From positions 18,974,248-19,038,247 of the forward strand of contig CM068551.1 of assembly GCA_035048495.1 (NCBI GenBank): 64,000 nt of DNA, given 5' to 3'. Numbering within the stretch: position 1 is the stretch's first letter; each line of letters opens with the position of its first letter. Source of the DNA: Euptelea pleiosperma (taxonomy: Eukaryota > Streptophyta > Magnoliopsida > Ranunculales > Eupteleaceae). The notes beneath the pieces are model-generated. The model saw nothing but the letters and a program-made list of their open reading frames with translations, was not told the origin of the DNA and made no database searches. The translations under genes were made by a program, and so were the position numbers. Of the stretch, positions 21,906 through 32,615 are shown one piece after another.

Positions 21906-22062
21906 GGGTAATTCTATTTGCACCCCAAAAAATCTATAAGCACCTAATACATCTCTCTCTTGGACGAGAATGCCCTCCCTTATAAGGGAGGGAATGAAAA
22001 AAAGCACCCCATTTTCCCATTTCTCTCCTCTCTTCCCTCTTTGGTTTGTGAGGGTTGAGAGG
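21906..22062 (+). repeat. Left terminal inverted repeat of the MULE
   Basis: It pairs with 29690-29883. Similarity is strongest over the outer 121 bp; beyond this both arms are C/T-rich (left) or A/G-rich (right), with a length difference, and end with a TTTGTGAGGGTTGAGA / TTTGTTAGGGTGAGA match. A 20-bp perfect palindrome, CCCTCCCTTATAAGGGAGGG, lies at 21973-21992. Confidence 0.9.
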
Positions 22063-22210
22063 GAGGGCTCCATTAACGCCGGCGACCTTTGCCCTCTCCC
22101 CTTGACGCCGACGACTTCTTCCCTCTCTCATATTTCCTCTCTCAAAGCTCATCATCTCTTGAGTTGTTGCCCACATCCTCTCTCCAATAGTTAAAGGGAA
22201 TCATTAAAGA

Positions 22211-25200
22211 ATGGCTGAGGTAAGAACAACTCCAACATTGTTCTCATTCCACATCTTTTAAATGGAGATGTTCAAAGTCAAGGTTTTAAATTTAAAACGA
22301 AACGCCGAAATTTCAATTTCGTTGAAGACCGAATCTCCGAAATATAGCTTTTTAAAGCAAAAATCAACCGAAAATTAGAACTTTTAATTGAAATTTTGGC
22401 CGAAATATCGGTTTTGGACCAAAACCGAAATGGTTACCAAAACCGAAATGGTTACCAAAACTAAAATTTAAAACCTTGTTCATACAATGGAAGCCATCTT
22501 CACAAACCTCACTTTATTCCAACATTAACCTCACTTTATTCCAACATTCTTAGCCTTATGATAAGTGAAGTCAAATTTCAAAAATTTACACCTATCTAAT
22601 AAATGATTTTATGCTTATTGTGTTTAATGTATTATTGTAGGAAATGAAACTTGTTAGTGAAGAAGTAGAACCATCTGAATATTTGGATTTGACGAGTCAA
22701 TTTACAACTAATACGGTATGTTCAGTGCAATTGAATAATTGAATCTACTCTTTTTGTTAGAATGAATATTCATGTATTGTAATTTGATTTTCAGGTTTTC
22801 TACAGTCGTGATGACATGATCAAATGGGTTAGAGACAGTGGAAAAGCAGTTGGTTCTGTTATTGTCATAAAGAGAGCAGATATTTTCAAGAGGACTCCTA
22901 GAACTACTTTTTGTTGTGAGAGGGGTGGAAAGTATAGGGATGCTAGAAAAACAACACTGAAAGAGCAATTTTCAGTTCGACACACTGGAACAAAAAGGTG
23001 TGGGTGTCCTTTCACACTAAAAGGTATAAAGATGCCTATAGATGATCAATGGATGATTCAAGTGGTATGTGGCTTCCACAATCATGCACTTGCACATCAT
23101 TTTGAGGGTCATTCATTTGTTGGGAGGCTCAACAATGATGAAAAGCACATGTTGGCAGATATGGCTAAAAGTTGTGTAAAGCCGAGGTCGATTCTTAATG
23201 TCTTGAAAGGGAGAGACCCCAACAATGCATCGACAATGAAAACAATTTACAATGCTCGGGCGAGTTTTAGACGTATAGAAGCAGCCGGAAGAACTGAAAT
23301 GCAACAATTGATGAAGAAGTTGGAGGAATATCAGTATGTGGAAAGGCATAGGAATTCTGATACGTTGCTGGTTACAGATTTACTTTGGGCACATCCAGAG
23401 TGCATACAACTTGCCAATTGTTTCCCTATTGTGTGGCTTATGGATTGCACTTACAAAACAAATAGGTATCGGTTGCCATTGTTAGAGATTGTTGGGATCA
23501 CATCGACAAATATGACATACTCAATCGCTTTTGTTTACCTTCAGGCTGAGAAAGAGGAAAATTTTGTTTGGGCGTTGGAAAATTTAAAGTCAGTTCTCAA
23601 CTCTGAAGCCCTACCCTCAATTATTGTGACAGATAGAGAGTTGGCTCTAATGAATGCATGCAAGAGAGTATTCCCAAAAGCACAAAACTTTCTATGTCGT
23701 TTCCACATATCAAGGAATATATTATCAAGGTGCAAAAAAATGTTTGCAAGAAAAGAGGCATGGGATCAATTTATCTCAAAGTGGAATGACCTAGTCTTGT
23801 CTTCTACGGAGGAGGACTACAAAGACCGTCTGGATTCATTTGAGATCGAGTTCTCACAATACTCAAATGCTGTACGATACGTGAAAGAGAATTGGTTGAC
23901 ACAATACAAACAGTATTTTGTGGCAGCATGGACTGATCAGAACATTCACTTTGGAAATACTACGACCAACAGAGCTGAGAGTGCCCATGCCAAACTAAAG
24001 AGACATCTAATGACATCACAAGCCAAGTTTGATACGTCGTGGGATACCATCAACTCTTTGCTGGAGTTGCAACATGTTGAGATCAATGCCACATTTGAGA
24101 GAAGCTTGAACATTGTGAAGCATAAGCATAGAGTGGCGGTCTGTAAGGAGTTGACGGGTTTTGTTTCTTTAGATGCACTAGAATTAATAGTCAACGAGGC
24201 AAAGCGAGCCGAGTCATGTGGCCCAGATGATCTCCAGGCTTGTGGGTGTGTTATCAGACGCACGCATGGGTTACCATGCGCACATGAGATTGCCGTATAC
24301 AAGCGCGAACACCGTCACATTCCTTTGTCGTCTATCCATCCCCATTGGATGAAGCTTTCCAATGTACCCACAGTGACCACAGACGAGGTTCTAGAATGTG
24401 GGCCCCTAGTGCAGCAGTTCATTGAAAAATATGACAAGTGCAGTGAGAGTGGCAAAAATGAATTATTCAGAAAGCTCAAGGATATCGTGAACCCCGCTTC
24501 TACTTTATTACTTGAGCCGAAGGAGAAGATCACGACTCGGGGTAGACCAAGAACGCCATCGGCAAAGAGACTTGCACAGGCAGAATCATCTACGAAGAGG
24601 GATCCTACAGCTTTTGAGATTCTGTCAATTGAAGATAAGCAATCACAAACTCGACCACAGAGAAAAAAACTTGCAATAAAAAGGAAGCAGCGCACTAGAT
24701 CTAGCCAAAAAGAGAATCCCTCCTTGGACGAGAGTCCATACTTGGCTGATTTGCCTACAGGGTTGGAGGATTACATATTACAAATCAAAGATGTTCGTAG
24801 CGATGGGAATTGTGGGTTTCGAGCAGTGGCGGCACTGATGGGAATGGGTGAAGATGAATGGCCTATAGTCAGAAGAGATATGATTGCAGAGTTGCAAGTT
24901 CATGCCGATTATTATGCCAAACTATATGGAGGCCAACAGACTGTCACTGAACTCATACAATGTTTGGATTGTTTTGACATCTTTCCGCCGACAAAGTGTT
25001 GGATGACTTTGCCCGAAATGGGTCATATCATTGCAAGTTGTTATAATATCGTGTTACTTCATTTTTCATCCAGGCTGTGCTTGACATATCTGCCATTACT
25101 TTCACCACCCGAACCACTCATGCGACGGAAGATAATAGCGATAGCTTTCATTAATAACAATCATTTTGTTCAACTTCTGATGCGCGATAACTGTCCAATA

Positions 25201-25347
25201 CCAAATGTTGCTGTCAATTGGACAAGACATGTTGACCCTATCGCTGTCGGATGGAGAATTGGGTACGAGGATAGGATGCAGAAGTTCGGGGAATTAGTTG
25301 GTCCAGATGTTGCAACTTCGGAGGTTCCGATCATTGTAAATGACTGA
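22211..25347 (+). CDS. MULE transposase (FAR1-type DNA binding, DDE, SWIM) fused to OTU protease domain
   Basis: The exons are 22211-22219, 22641-22715 and 22795-25347, giving 878 residues (the first exon codes only M-A-E). A FAR1-like N-terminal zinc region spans roughly residues 50-130 (RTTFCCERGG, RCGCPF, HNHAL). The MULE DDE core has D245 (LMDCTYKT), D308 (VTDRELAL), a CRFH motif and E423 (NRAESAH). The SWIM finger is C-x-C-x9-C-x-H (C511, C513, C523, H525). An AT-hook-like GRPR lies near 611. The OTU cysteine protease domain has the DGNCGFR motif with catalytic C701 and NNNHF with H818. The product would cut and join element ends in the nucleus; the OTU part would act on ubiquitin-like chains or be vestigial. 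No stop or frameshift is seen. MULE/FAR1-OTU fusions occur in other plants. The first 3-codon exon is inferred from splice sites and is less certain than the rest. Confidence 0.92.
22277..22485. mobile_element. CCGAAATTTCGG-type element in transposase intron 1
   Basis: The ends are CAAGGTTTTAAATTT and AAATTTAAAACCTTG. The interior repeats CGAAATTTCAATTTCG, CCGAAATATCGG and ACCGAAATGG. It resembles the CGTTATAACG and CCGTTTAAACGG elements in its ends but uses a different core word. A target duplication is not clear (TTCAAAGT versus TTCATACA). Confidence 0.6.
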
Positions 25348-25387
25348 CAGTATATAGTTTTGTATATACATGGTACATAGGGTTGGG

Positions 25388-25505
25388 AGCCATTTTTTGT
25401 AGGCTTATGAGCCAGTTTTTTTAGGCTTACGAGCCATCTTTTGTAGGCTTTTGAGCTATTTTTTGTAGGCTTATGAGCCATCTTTTGTAGGCTTGTAGGC
25501 CATCA
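25388..25505. repeat. About 26-bp tandem repeat after the transposase stop
   Basis: Five imperfect units of GAGCCATTTTTTGTAGGCTTAT begin 40 bases after the stop codon. They lie in the transposase 3' UTR region. Confidence 0.8.
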
Positions 25506-25799
25506 ATAGTAAAGGAAAATACTATATAAAATGTGAATATCGAAATTTTAATTTTGAGTTATGAATCTCTATCCCCAATGGTTCTCCATGGCCTTATAGC
25601 CCCCCACAGTTAAAAATCACATATAACAATTAGAAATCACTTATAAAGCTGATTTTTGGAGTGTAGGTCCAGCAAGAGGTGGGAACAAAACATCCATATG
25701 GGATGATAGAGTCGGTATTTGACAAGACAATGTTGTCATTGTTCCAAGGGGCAAGCCATCTGAAATATTTGAAGTGAGCCCTAGACACTATAAGAAAAT

Positions 25800-25912
25800 C
25801 TGAGCATTATTTGGGGTACAATGATCCAAAGGTTTGAAATCACTAAACCTCAAAAATCTGAGCATTATTTGGGGTACAATGATCCAAAGGTTTGAAATCA
25901 CTAATCATGCTA
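25800..25912. repeat. 58-bp direct duplication
   Basis: TGAGCATTATTTGGGGTACA starts at 25801 and again at 25859, followed by the same GGTTTGAAATCACTAA. The sequence belongs to a G-box foldback (F1) arm. Confidence 0.8.
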
Positions 25913-25956
25913 ATTTTTGGACAGCCCACGGCCAGAGAAGTCGTGGACACCATAGT

Positions 25957-26177
25957 GCCCACGGCCAGAGAAGCCGTGGTCACTATAGTGCCCACGGTTT
26001 TTCAGGCCGTGTAGGCAAAAAAAAAAAAAAAAACATTCTGACTTCAAGAACAAACCGTGGGTTCTATAGAACCCCACGGTTTTTTCTTCAAGTCAGAACA
26101 CTTTTTTTTTTACTTTTTTGCCTATACGGCCTCAGAAACCGTGGGCACTATAGTGACCACGGCTTCTCTGACCGTGG
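25957..26177. repeat. Near-perfect 220-bp palindrome between the two MULE genes
   Basis: The centre is TTCTATAGAA at 26062-26071. The arms (CCCACGG, GTGGTCACTATAGTG, GGCCGTGTAGGC, TGACTTCAAG and their complements) match for about 105 bp, with small differences and unequal A/T runs. A 36-bp extra copy of the outer part precedes the left arm. A transcript through it would form a long hairpin. Confidence 0.85.
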
Positions 26178-26192
26178 GCTGTACCTATCCAT

Positions 26193-26402
26193 TTTCTTAA
26201 AGAGTTTACCCCTTGCCCATGCTTCCATCTATTTTCTTAAAGAGTTTGCAAGGGCTTGGTGCCACTTGCCCATGCTACCATCCATCCATTTCCTTAAAGA
26301 GTTTGCAAGGGCTTGGTGCCACTTGCCCATGCTACCATCCATTTCCTTAAAGAGTTTGCAAGGGCAAGCCAGTTGCCCATGCTAGCATCCATTTTCTTAA
26401 AG
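26193..26402. repeat. About 55-60-bp minisatellite, four units
   Basis: Units contain CCTTAAAGAGTTTGCAAGGG and CACTTGCCCATGCTACCATC. The repeated open frame through it (FLKEFARAWCHLPMLPSI) is a by-product of the repeat and not a gene. Confidence 0.85.
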
Positions 26403-26404
26403 CG

Positions 26405-26665
26405 TTTGAAGGTCCATCTAGGGTGTCCGTATGGATGTTTGGCCCCACCCTTGGTGAAAAAATCACAAGCCAATGAGTTCTCGGCATGTACACAAGTGGT
26501 TTTGCAACATACCCATGTGTTTTTGCTTTTTAGGTGTACGTGGCGAGAACTCATTGGCTGTGTTTGTGTGATTTGCAATCCCATTGTGACAGAACTTTTA
26601 CTCCTTTGGGATGGGCCAAACATCCATATGGTCGGCATTCTCTAAGAATGTGCCATGTGCCTCAT
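26405..26665. mobile_element. F1 foldback arms containing a nested F5 hairpin
   Basis: The outer arms CCGTATGGATGTTTGGCCCC and GGGCCAAACATCCATATGG belong to the G-box foldback family. Inside is a 26455-26610 hairpin (AAGCCAATGAGTTCTCGG facing GAGAACTCATTGGCTG, ending TTGTGACAGAACTTTTACTC) of the family at 50080 and 54289. Its left end is lost. Confidence 0.6.
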
Positions 26666-27036
26666 AATGTGGTCTGTCGTCTGTCATGTCAATGGCAACG
26701 GGACCGTCGACTAGGTCACCTGAATCAATTTGTTGATTCGGTAGGCCACCCTTTGGATGCTCGACCTCACAATTTTTAATCATCCAAGTGATAATTAAAC
26801 AAATCTTATTAAGATTTAAGAGGAAAACAACAAGTGTTGCACAAGAGATGCTCCAACCATAGGGATATAGTCAACCATAGATACCAAATTCAAAAAAAAT
26901 ATAGCCAAAATAGACAAAGTTTGTTGGAATCATCCATAGTGTTGAGTTAGATATCTTAAAAATACAAGAAAATTGATATCATTATAACTTAAAAATACAA
27001 AAAAGGATGTCTCATCTTCTTCTTTCTCTCTCTCTC

Positions 27037-29062
27037 TCATCTTCTTCTCCTTCTTTCAGAGTCCTTTCCCTTGGCACTACTTGAACCCTCTCCAGCATCA
27101 TGACCTCGGAGAATCGCTTTGACCTGCCTTGTTCTCTCTTTCATCGTCTCAACCGTATCATTGGAGTCTGCCTGGTCAAGGATCTGCAACGCTTGCTCAA
27201 CTCTCTTTGGATATACCATCTCTCTATGTGGGTCATAGCCACTTCGATTATCTGGGTTCTGGACGATAACGTGGGAAATGCTTCGGAACCATGGTAGATA
27301 ATCCTTTTTACATTTCCAAGGATTCACGACCCGAGGTCCACGTCGCTTCGTCCGTAAGGTGTGATCAGGCCATTCGTCCCAGTATTGATCCAACACATGG
27401 TACACCACCCTATATTGAGAGGAGATGCGTCCTCGGTCGGCTCGAACGGGCTTATATGGTTCTGGAGGGATTGACTGCACATGACCAAACTGTCGAAGAA
27501 CCCGATTTGGGTGATACGGTTCAACGACTTCAAAGCTTCTGAGGCATCCACAAAAGTATGCAATAAGCAGAAAGGGGTAATGATCCCTCATTTCTCGGTA
27601 GGGCTCCCATATTACCTACAATACAAATTGAAATATATCAGGTTACAGGAGTAATAATTAAAATAAAATAATATATTGTAACTTACCTCACTCGCCTCCA
27701 AAGAGTCAAGTGCCTCTCGAAGCACTATCACATTACCGGATGCAGCTCCACTTGTTGATGTAGGAAGCCAACGGCTAATTCTGGGATTGCCTACTTTGTA
27801 CGTTAAATCTGGATTACCCCTTGTGAAGGGGAAGTATTCGTACACCCATGCCTACAAAACAACAGTAATGATAAAAATTGACATAATAATTCGGACTATG
27901 TAAGAAAAGTAATTTGAAAGTATACCTCTAGTAGTGTTACAGAGCCAGCAATCTGCTTGACTCCACACCTAGATGCTAATCCCAATTGTCTATAAAGAAA
28001 TGCAAGTGTAGCTGCCCCCCATGCGTATTCTTGTACTTCATCGAGGTTCTGCAATACCTGAAGGTACACCACCGGTACCTTGGACCCACTCTTATCACAG
28101 AAGATAGAACAACCGAGTACATAGAGAAGGAATGCCCTTACTGTACAATCTATTTCCTCTTTCGTGGCGGCTTTGGTTCTGTTACGCCCTTGAAAATTAT
28201 TACGTAACCAGCGCATCCTTACTATGCATCCTGTGTTAAAATTTAGCTCTGCTATGGCTTTTTCCCTTTCAACTCCCAACGTTTTCACAAGCAGTTTAGC
28301 AGCCTCGCCAATAGTCAAACTTAATTTCTCACACATCATCGCACGGCCATGAACGGGCATACCCATAATATGGGACACGTCATCCAATGTGATGGTCATC
28401 TCACCAAATGGGAGATGAAAGGTATTGGTCTCGGGTTGCCATCTCTCGACAAACGCCGATATTATTGCGTTGTTTACTCTTTTATATGAATAAGTGACCA
28501 AATTGACTAACCCTGAATTTTCTACTCTACTTTGAAACCAACGTCTCTCTTCTGTCCAATCCCAACCCAATAATTTTGACGTGTGTTGAATACATTTCAG
28601 TGGGGGCCGTTCCTACAAATGATTAAATGTATCAGAAGTAAACATTATCAACACAAGATGAATAATAGATTCAGTATATCTATCGATATTTACCTTGTTT
28701 TTCCATATATCATGTGCTACATGAGTTTTAAAACTTTTCAATACTGATGGATCTACCGGACCTCCGGGGTATGCTTCACCTGCTTCTTCATCTTCAGACT
28801 CTTCATCAACTTCTTCTTCTTGCTCAAAGTGCTCTTCTTGTTGATCGTCTTCTACCTCATACCGTTCTTCTTGCTCTTGATCGTCTTCTTGCTCATATTG
28901 TTCTTCTTGTTGCTGATCATCTTCTTCTTCGTGCTCTTCAATTTGGGGTTGTCGTGGTGGATTACGACGTCTTCTTTCAGACGCCGTCGGTGGAAGCCGT
29001 CTAGTCGGGGTGGATGTACTGCTTTCCCCTTGCTTATCAACAAGACGTCGAGATCGATGCAT
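27037..29062 (-). CDS. Plant mobile domain (PMD) protein carried by the MULE
   Basis: The exons on the minus strand are 29062-28694, 28612-27926, 27851-27687 and 27615-27037. All three introns (81, 74 and 71 bp) are GT-AG, all in phase 0, and give 599 residues. Residues 1-90 hold a basic start (HRSRR, TRRLPPTASERRRR) and a long E/Q/D-rich acidic stretch. The PMD (aminotransferase-like) domain follows: GGPVDPSVL, RPPLKC, GLVNL, AFVERWQPETNTFHLPFGEMTITLDDVSHIMGMPVHG (key parts FHLP, GEMTITLDDV), AWVYEYFP and VIWEPY. The C-terminus is lysine/arginine-rich (KGKDSERRRRR), a possible nuclear signal. MAIN/MAIL1-type cellular PMD proteins act in gene expression and transposon silencing, and PMDs are known in transposons. 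This gene is wholly inside the TIRs. It occupies the place of mudrB in maize MuDR, suggesting a helper role in transposition or anti-silencing (inference). Confidence 0.88.
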
Positions 29063-29310
29063 TATACCTACATTAATAGATTAAGACACACACAATCAGT
29101 TTCAAACGTTTCACTATTTTACTTAAAATTGCTAATCTTAAATTCTAAATATGAATAAATAAATGCCCTCTTAACCTAAAATCTCACAACAACGAAGCTA
29201 AATCCTACCAAAATCCTAATTACCAAATAAATTTGACAAAAGTTATATCAAAATTTAACAAAATTATAACTTTACGAGATTGAAAAAAGAGAATCTACAT
29301 TTAAAATTAA

Positions 29311-29410
29311 CTCTTTAACCTTAAAAGCAAACAAGATTTTTCCACTCTTTAACCCTAAAAGCAAATAAGATTTTTCCACTCTTTAACCCTAAAAGCAAAC
29401 AATATTTTTC
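29311..29410. repeat. About 35-bp tandem repeat upstream of the PMD gene
   Basis: Three units of CTCTTTAACCCTAAAAGCAAA lie 250-350 bases before the PMD start codon. Two units carry AACCCTAAA, the core of the plant telo-box promoter motif; function is untested. Confidence 0.7.
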
Positions 29411-29689
29411 AAAATCTGGGGTATGCAAACAAGAGATGTGAATAAAATAAATTTATTAACAACAACTGATTTGTGTTGTAATAAACCCTTATTTTAGCAG
29501 TATCAAAAAGATCAAAAGAACAAAGAAAGATGACTCGAACCTCTTTTGAATTGTTCCATTGTTTATTTTGCAAGTAGGAGATTGTTGTGTAAATGGGAGA
29601 CGGAGACGACGACAATGGAGGAGGTGAACGGTTGCAACGTCGACTTGTGCGTTTCTTATCGTCGGTACTTCTCACCCTAACAAACCCAA

Positions 29690-29883
29690 TGAGAAAGGGA
29701 AGAGAAAAATGAAGAAATGGAGAAAAGGGAAGAGAGAAAGGGAGAAAGGGAGAAGAGGGAAGAGAGAAAGGGGAAAATGGGGTGCTTTTTTTCATTCCCT
29801 CCCTTATAAGGGAGGGCATTTTCGTCCAAAAGAGGGATGTATTAGGTGCTTATAGATTTTTTGGGGTGCAAATAGAACTACCC
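29690..29883 (-). repeat. Right terminal inverted repeat of the MULE
   Basis: Inverted copy of the left end. The 20-bp palindrome recurs at 29797-29816, containing TTATAA. The purine-rich inner part is longer than its left counterpart through repetition of GGGAAGAGAGAAAG units. Confidence 0.9.
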
Positions 29884-30511
29884 TTTATTTTTTATTTTTA
29901 CATTCTAAGGAAAGGCACGTGACTTTCTTTTGTATATACATGATTTATTCCATGTGGCATTTTTCTGGACAACCAAAAAGCTGGCTTGTTGACCCTCAGG
30001 CTTAAGGAAAAATCTATCATACAGACTTCTGTATCAAATTTTTGATGCAGAAGCCTCTCAATCTGCCACGTAGTATAATCTTACCCATTGGATTTGTGCA
30101 CTTTTTCATCATGGGCTTGGAACTAACAGATAGGCCGGTTTATAAAGCCCATGATGAAAAAGTTTGGAACTAACCGATAGGCCGGTTTATAAAGCCCATG
30201 ATGAAAAAGTGCTCAAATCATCCCTACGGCTAGAAATCACCAATCATGCTGATTTTTGGTGTGTAGGTCAGTGAATCATAATGTGTGCCGAATGTTCAGG
30301 GCAAGTGGGATCAAAATTTTGATACAGAATCGTCAAAGAACAGCCCAGGCTTAACTATTTTCACCCAACGGGGTAAAGTGTTAAATGGTCTAGCGGGTCC
30401 CCATCTCGTTTATTGTGCAATCAACTGCATTTGATTCATGCTGACATATGCAAAGTTAATTGTAAGATCATGGTGCTGTAACCCATGGGACCATTTAACC
30501 TGGTTTTTTTC

Positions 30512-30518
30512 TATAAAT
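30512..30518 (+). promoter_or_regulatory. TATA box of truncated peptide gene copy
   Basis: TATAAAT is identical in sequence and spacing to the promoter of copy 2. The promoter is therefore intact although its gene is cut. Confidence 0.5.
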
Positions 30519-30568
30519 AAGAGCATAAAACAACTAGTTTTGTATCTCGCTAATAGTAAGTGGTTGCA

Positions 30569-30640
30569 ATGGATGTACGTTCATGCATGCTTCTGGTCAT
30601 GACATTCATTTCGAACTTAAAAATCAAATTACAGCTCTGA
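30569..30640 (+). pseudogene. Truncated third copy of the secreted peptide gene
   Basis: The first 11 codons (MDVRSCMLLVM) are identical to copy 2. Then the duplication ends and foreign sequence encodes 12 more residues before a TGA. The signal-peptide core is halved and the whole mature part is absent. The preserved promoter might still drive a 23-codon transcript, but no function is expected. Confidence 0.8.
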
Positions 30641-30768
30641 CGACCAGAGGGACGTGCATGGATCCTGAAACTGCCAAATACCCTATTGAAAGGAATGAAT
30701 ACCAATTATAATTTTCAACCAATCCGTTACAACAAAGATTTTAGAAAATTTGGGATGTGATTTAGCAA

Positions 30769-31077
30769 TTGTGAGCCACGTGGCACACTCTCAGAGATCA
30801 CTAACCGTACGGATGTTGGGCCCATCGCTAGGTGGAGCTACATACCAAATATCAGCCTGATTGGTGTTTTCAAACCATTGTATCTTTGTATCCCAAATAA
30901 TGCTCAAATTTTACGGGTAAAATCAACCCAGGAAAATGACTCTAATCCAATACTTTAAAAAAAACAAAAAAAAATCAGGCTAGCAAATTTTTGGTCTGTT
31001 GGTCCACCTACGGTTGGGCCAAACATCCATAAGGTCAGTGACCTCTAAGAATGTGCCACGGGGCTCATACTATGGTC
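30769..31077. mobile_element. G-box foldback element (family F1)
   Basis: The left arm begins GTGAGCCACGTGGCACACTC. The right arm ends TGTGCCACGGGGCTCATAC. The halves are inverted copies meeting near 30920. Confidence 0.65.
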
Positions 31078-31079
31078 CG

Positions 31080-32610
31080 TCATCAACATCAATGAGGCCC
31101 CTATAATCACTCAAGTGCAACGCACACGCTACCACTTAGTTTCTTATAGGGAAAATGGATTTTTGGCTTGTCCCCTTACTTTATATTGATGTAATTTGCA
31201 TCGCACCCAATGTGTTTAAAATATTTGTGTCTCACCCAAGGTCATTATAGTCGTTTAAAAAATGTTGGGATGTCCATCCGGAGAACGTGAAAAAAGGATT
31301 CCAAGAAAAGGGGGTTCTTCGGAAGTGGTATTTCTAGGAAAATCCACTTCTTAGGAAACCTACTTAAGAATCAAATGCAGAATAGGGTTGCAAACGGGCC
31401 AGATTGGGCCGGGTCAGTTTGAGGCTCGAAAGAAGCTTAGGACCCTAGCAGTCTAGCCCGACCACGGCCTGGACCAAACTGGGCATTATATGTAGCAGGT
31501 TGGGCTGGGCAGACCATAGTATAGTAGCTCATTGGGCCATCCAAGCCATGAACACAAGTCCAAGTCGGTTAATAAATGGGCTTTTGAAAATTAGGCCCAT
31601 ACCTTGCCATCAACTATACCATTATTTTTACATTTTTACATGTGTGTGTGTGTGATTCAAGGCTTCTTTCTATATTCGTGGGCTGGAGATTGCTGAGATA
31701 ACACAACCCAAGCCCAATTCTAAATGTCAAGAGTCAACGAGCGCCACTTGCCCCATATGTAAACACTTTTGAGGTATTTTCAAAGTTTTATATGGAAATG
31801 GGGAAAAATACTCTGATATCTTTGTAGGCTCACCTGTTCGTTGGACATTAAAAGCGTTCAACACCTATAAGATTTTGAAACGTGGAAAAACATAGGGAAT
31901 CTATCTCTATCTTGAAAAACAAGATATGGTATAGCTTGATGTGGACAAGGAGCACTATCCAGGTGGCCATTGTAAAGGGTCGTCTATCAACTTGATTGTC
32001 AACGTCAGCCCCACACTCAACCGTCTTTCTTTGCTGTATTAAAACTTCATAAAGCAGGATTTGGATTTAGATTTTCTTCGATTCAACGAAGATCCAATCC
32101 ATTTCATGCCTAGCCTAGTGGACAATGTTAGCACAGGCCCACCTAGGCATCGCACTAGGCCTAAGCCTAGGGCTATGGTTGGGCTATGCTGGGCTTCGTT
32201 CAAGTGCCCGTAATCTAAGGTCAAGGCCTAATCCTGGCCCAATCCTCCACAGGCCAAAGTATCTAGGCCCAGGCCCGTCGCAAACCAGCAATGTATTAGG
32301 CTAAATCCAAGCCTTAATCTGGTCCATACCCAAGCTCATAAATTTCTTCAATGAATTGGTGGAAATTACATTATACAAGGAACTGTACTCCATGTGGCCC
32401 TCTTAGAATCATTCGATTACAGGACTGCCTCTTGGATGAGGCATAGGGTTAAAATCTAGTTGATCGGAATGCTAATCAGTCGGCATTGAGGTATGGTTCC
32501 TGAATCAAACGGTTAGGATGCATATAATGGTGTAACTTTTGGGTTGCTTTTGGGTTGTAGCTGGTGAATATGGCCACGCATGCCATGCTCGTTCGAGTCA
32601 AACATAGCGA
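31080..32610. other. Intergenic patchwork of repeat fragments
   Basis: 31150-31285 is one arm of the foldback family seen whole at 52120-52330 (CCCCTTACTTTATATTGATG, GTCTCACCCAAGGTC). 31390-31660 and 32090-32320 are rich in GGGCC / GGCCTAGG words typical of self-similar plant repeats. No gene is seen. Confidence 0.4.
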
Positions 32611-32615
32611 GGGCT

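Larger units (their letters stand above)
21906..29883. mobile_element. Complete two-gene Mutator-like element (MULE) with transposase-OTU and PMD genes
   Basis: Length 7,978 bp. The ends are GGGTAATTCTATTTGCACC and its near-complement GGTGCAAATAGAACTACCC. The first 121 bp of the two ends differ at five positions. A 9-bp target duplication TTTATTTTT lies at 21897-21905 and 29884-29892, the Mutator size. It holds two convergent genes: an 878-aa FAR1/MULE transposase with a C-terminal OTU domain (22211-25347, +) and a 599-aa plant-mobile-domain protein (29062-27037, -). Each starts within about 310 bp (left) or 820 bp (right) of one end. The middle (25348-27036) is repeats and hairpins. Both frames are intact and the transposase keeps its catalytic residues, so the element could be autonomous. 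The layout parallels maize MuDR, with the PMD gene in the second-gene position. Confidence 0.92.
20021..30601. repeat. Local duplication, copy B (interrupted by the MULE)
   Basis: It matches 17058-19513. Without the 7,978-bp transposon and its 9-bp duplication it is about 2.6 kb. It keeps 21611-21756 (about 146 bp), which copy A has lost. The right boundary falls at GGTCATG within the peptide gene; unrelated sequence follows. Confidence 0.9.

Noticed and set aside
26294..26645. Long overlapping ORFs on both strands in the MULE middle
   Set aside because: They follow a minisatellite and a foldback; the repeated peptide is a by-product of the tandem repeat.
27037..29062. PMD gene as an ordinary host gene (PP7-long-form/MAIN-like)
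   Set aside because: It lies entirely between matching TIRs bounded by a 9-bp duplication and is absent from the empty site in copy A.
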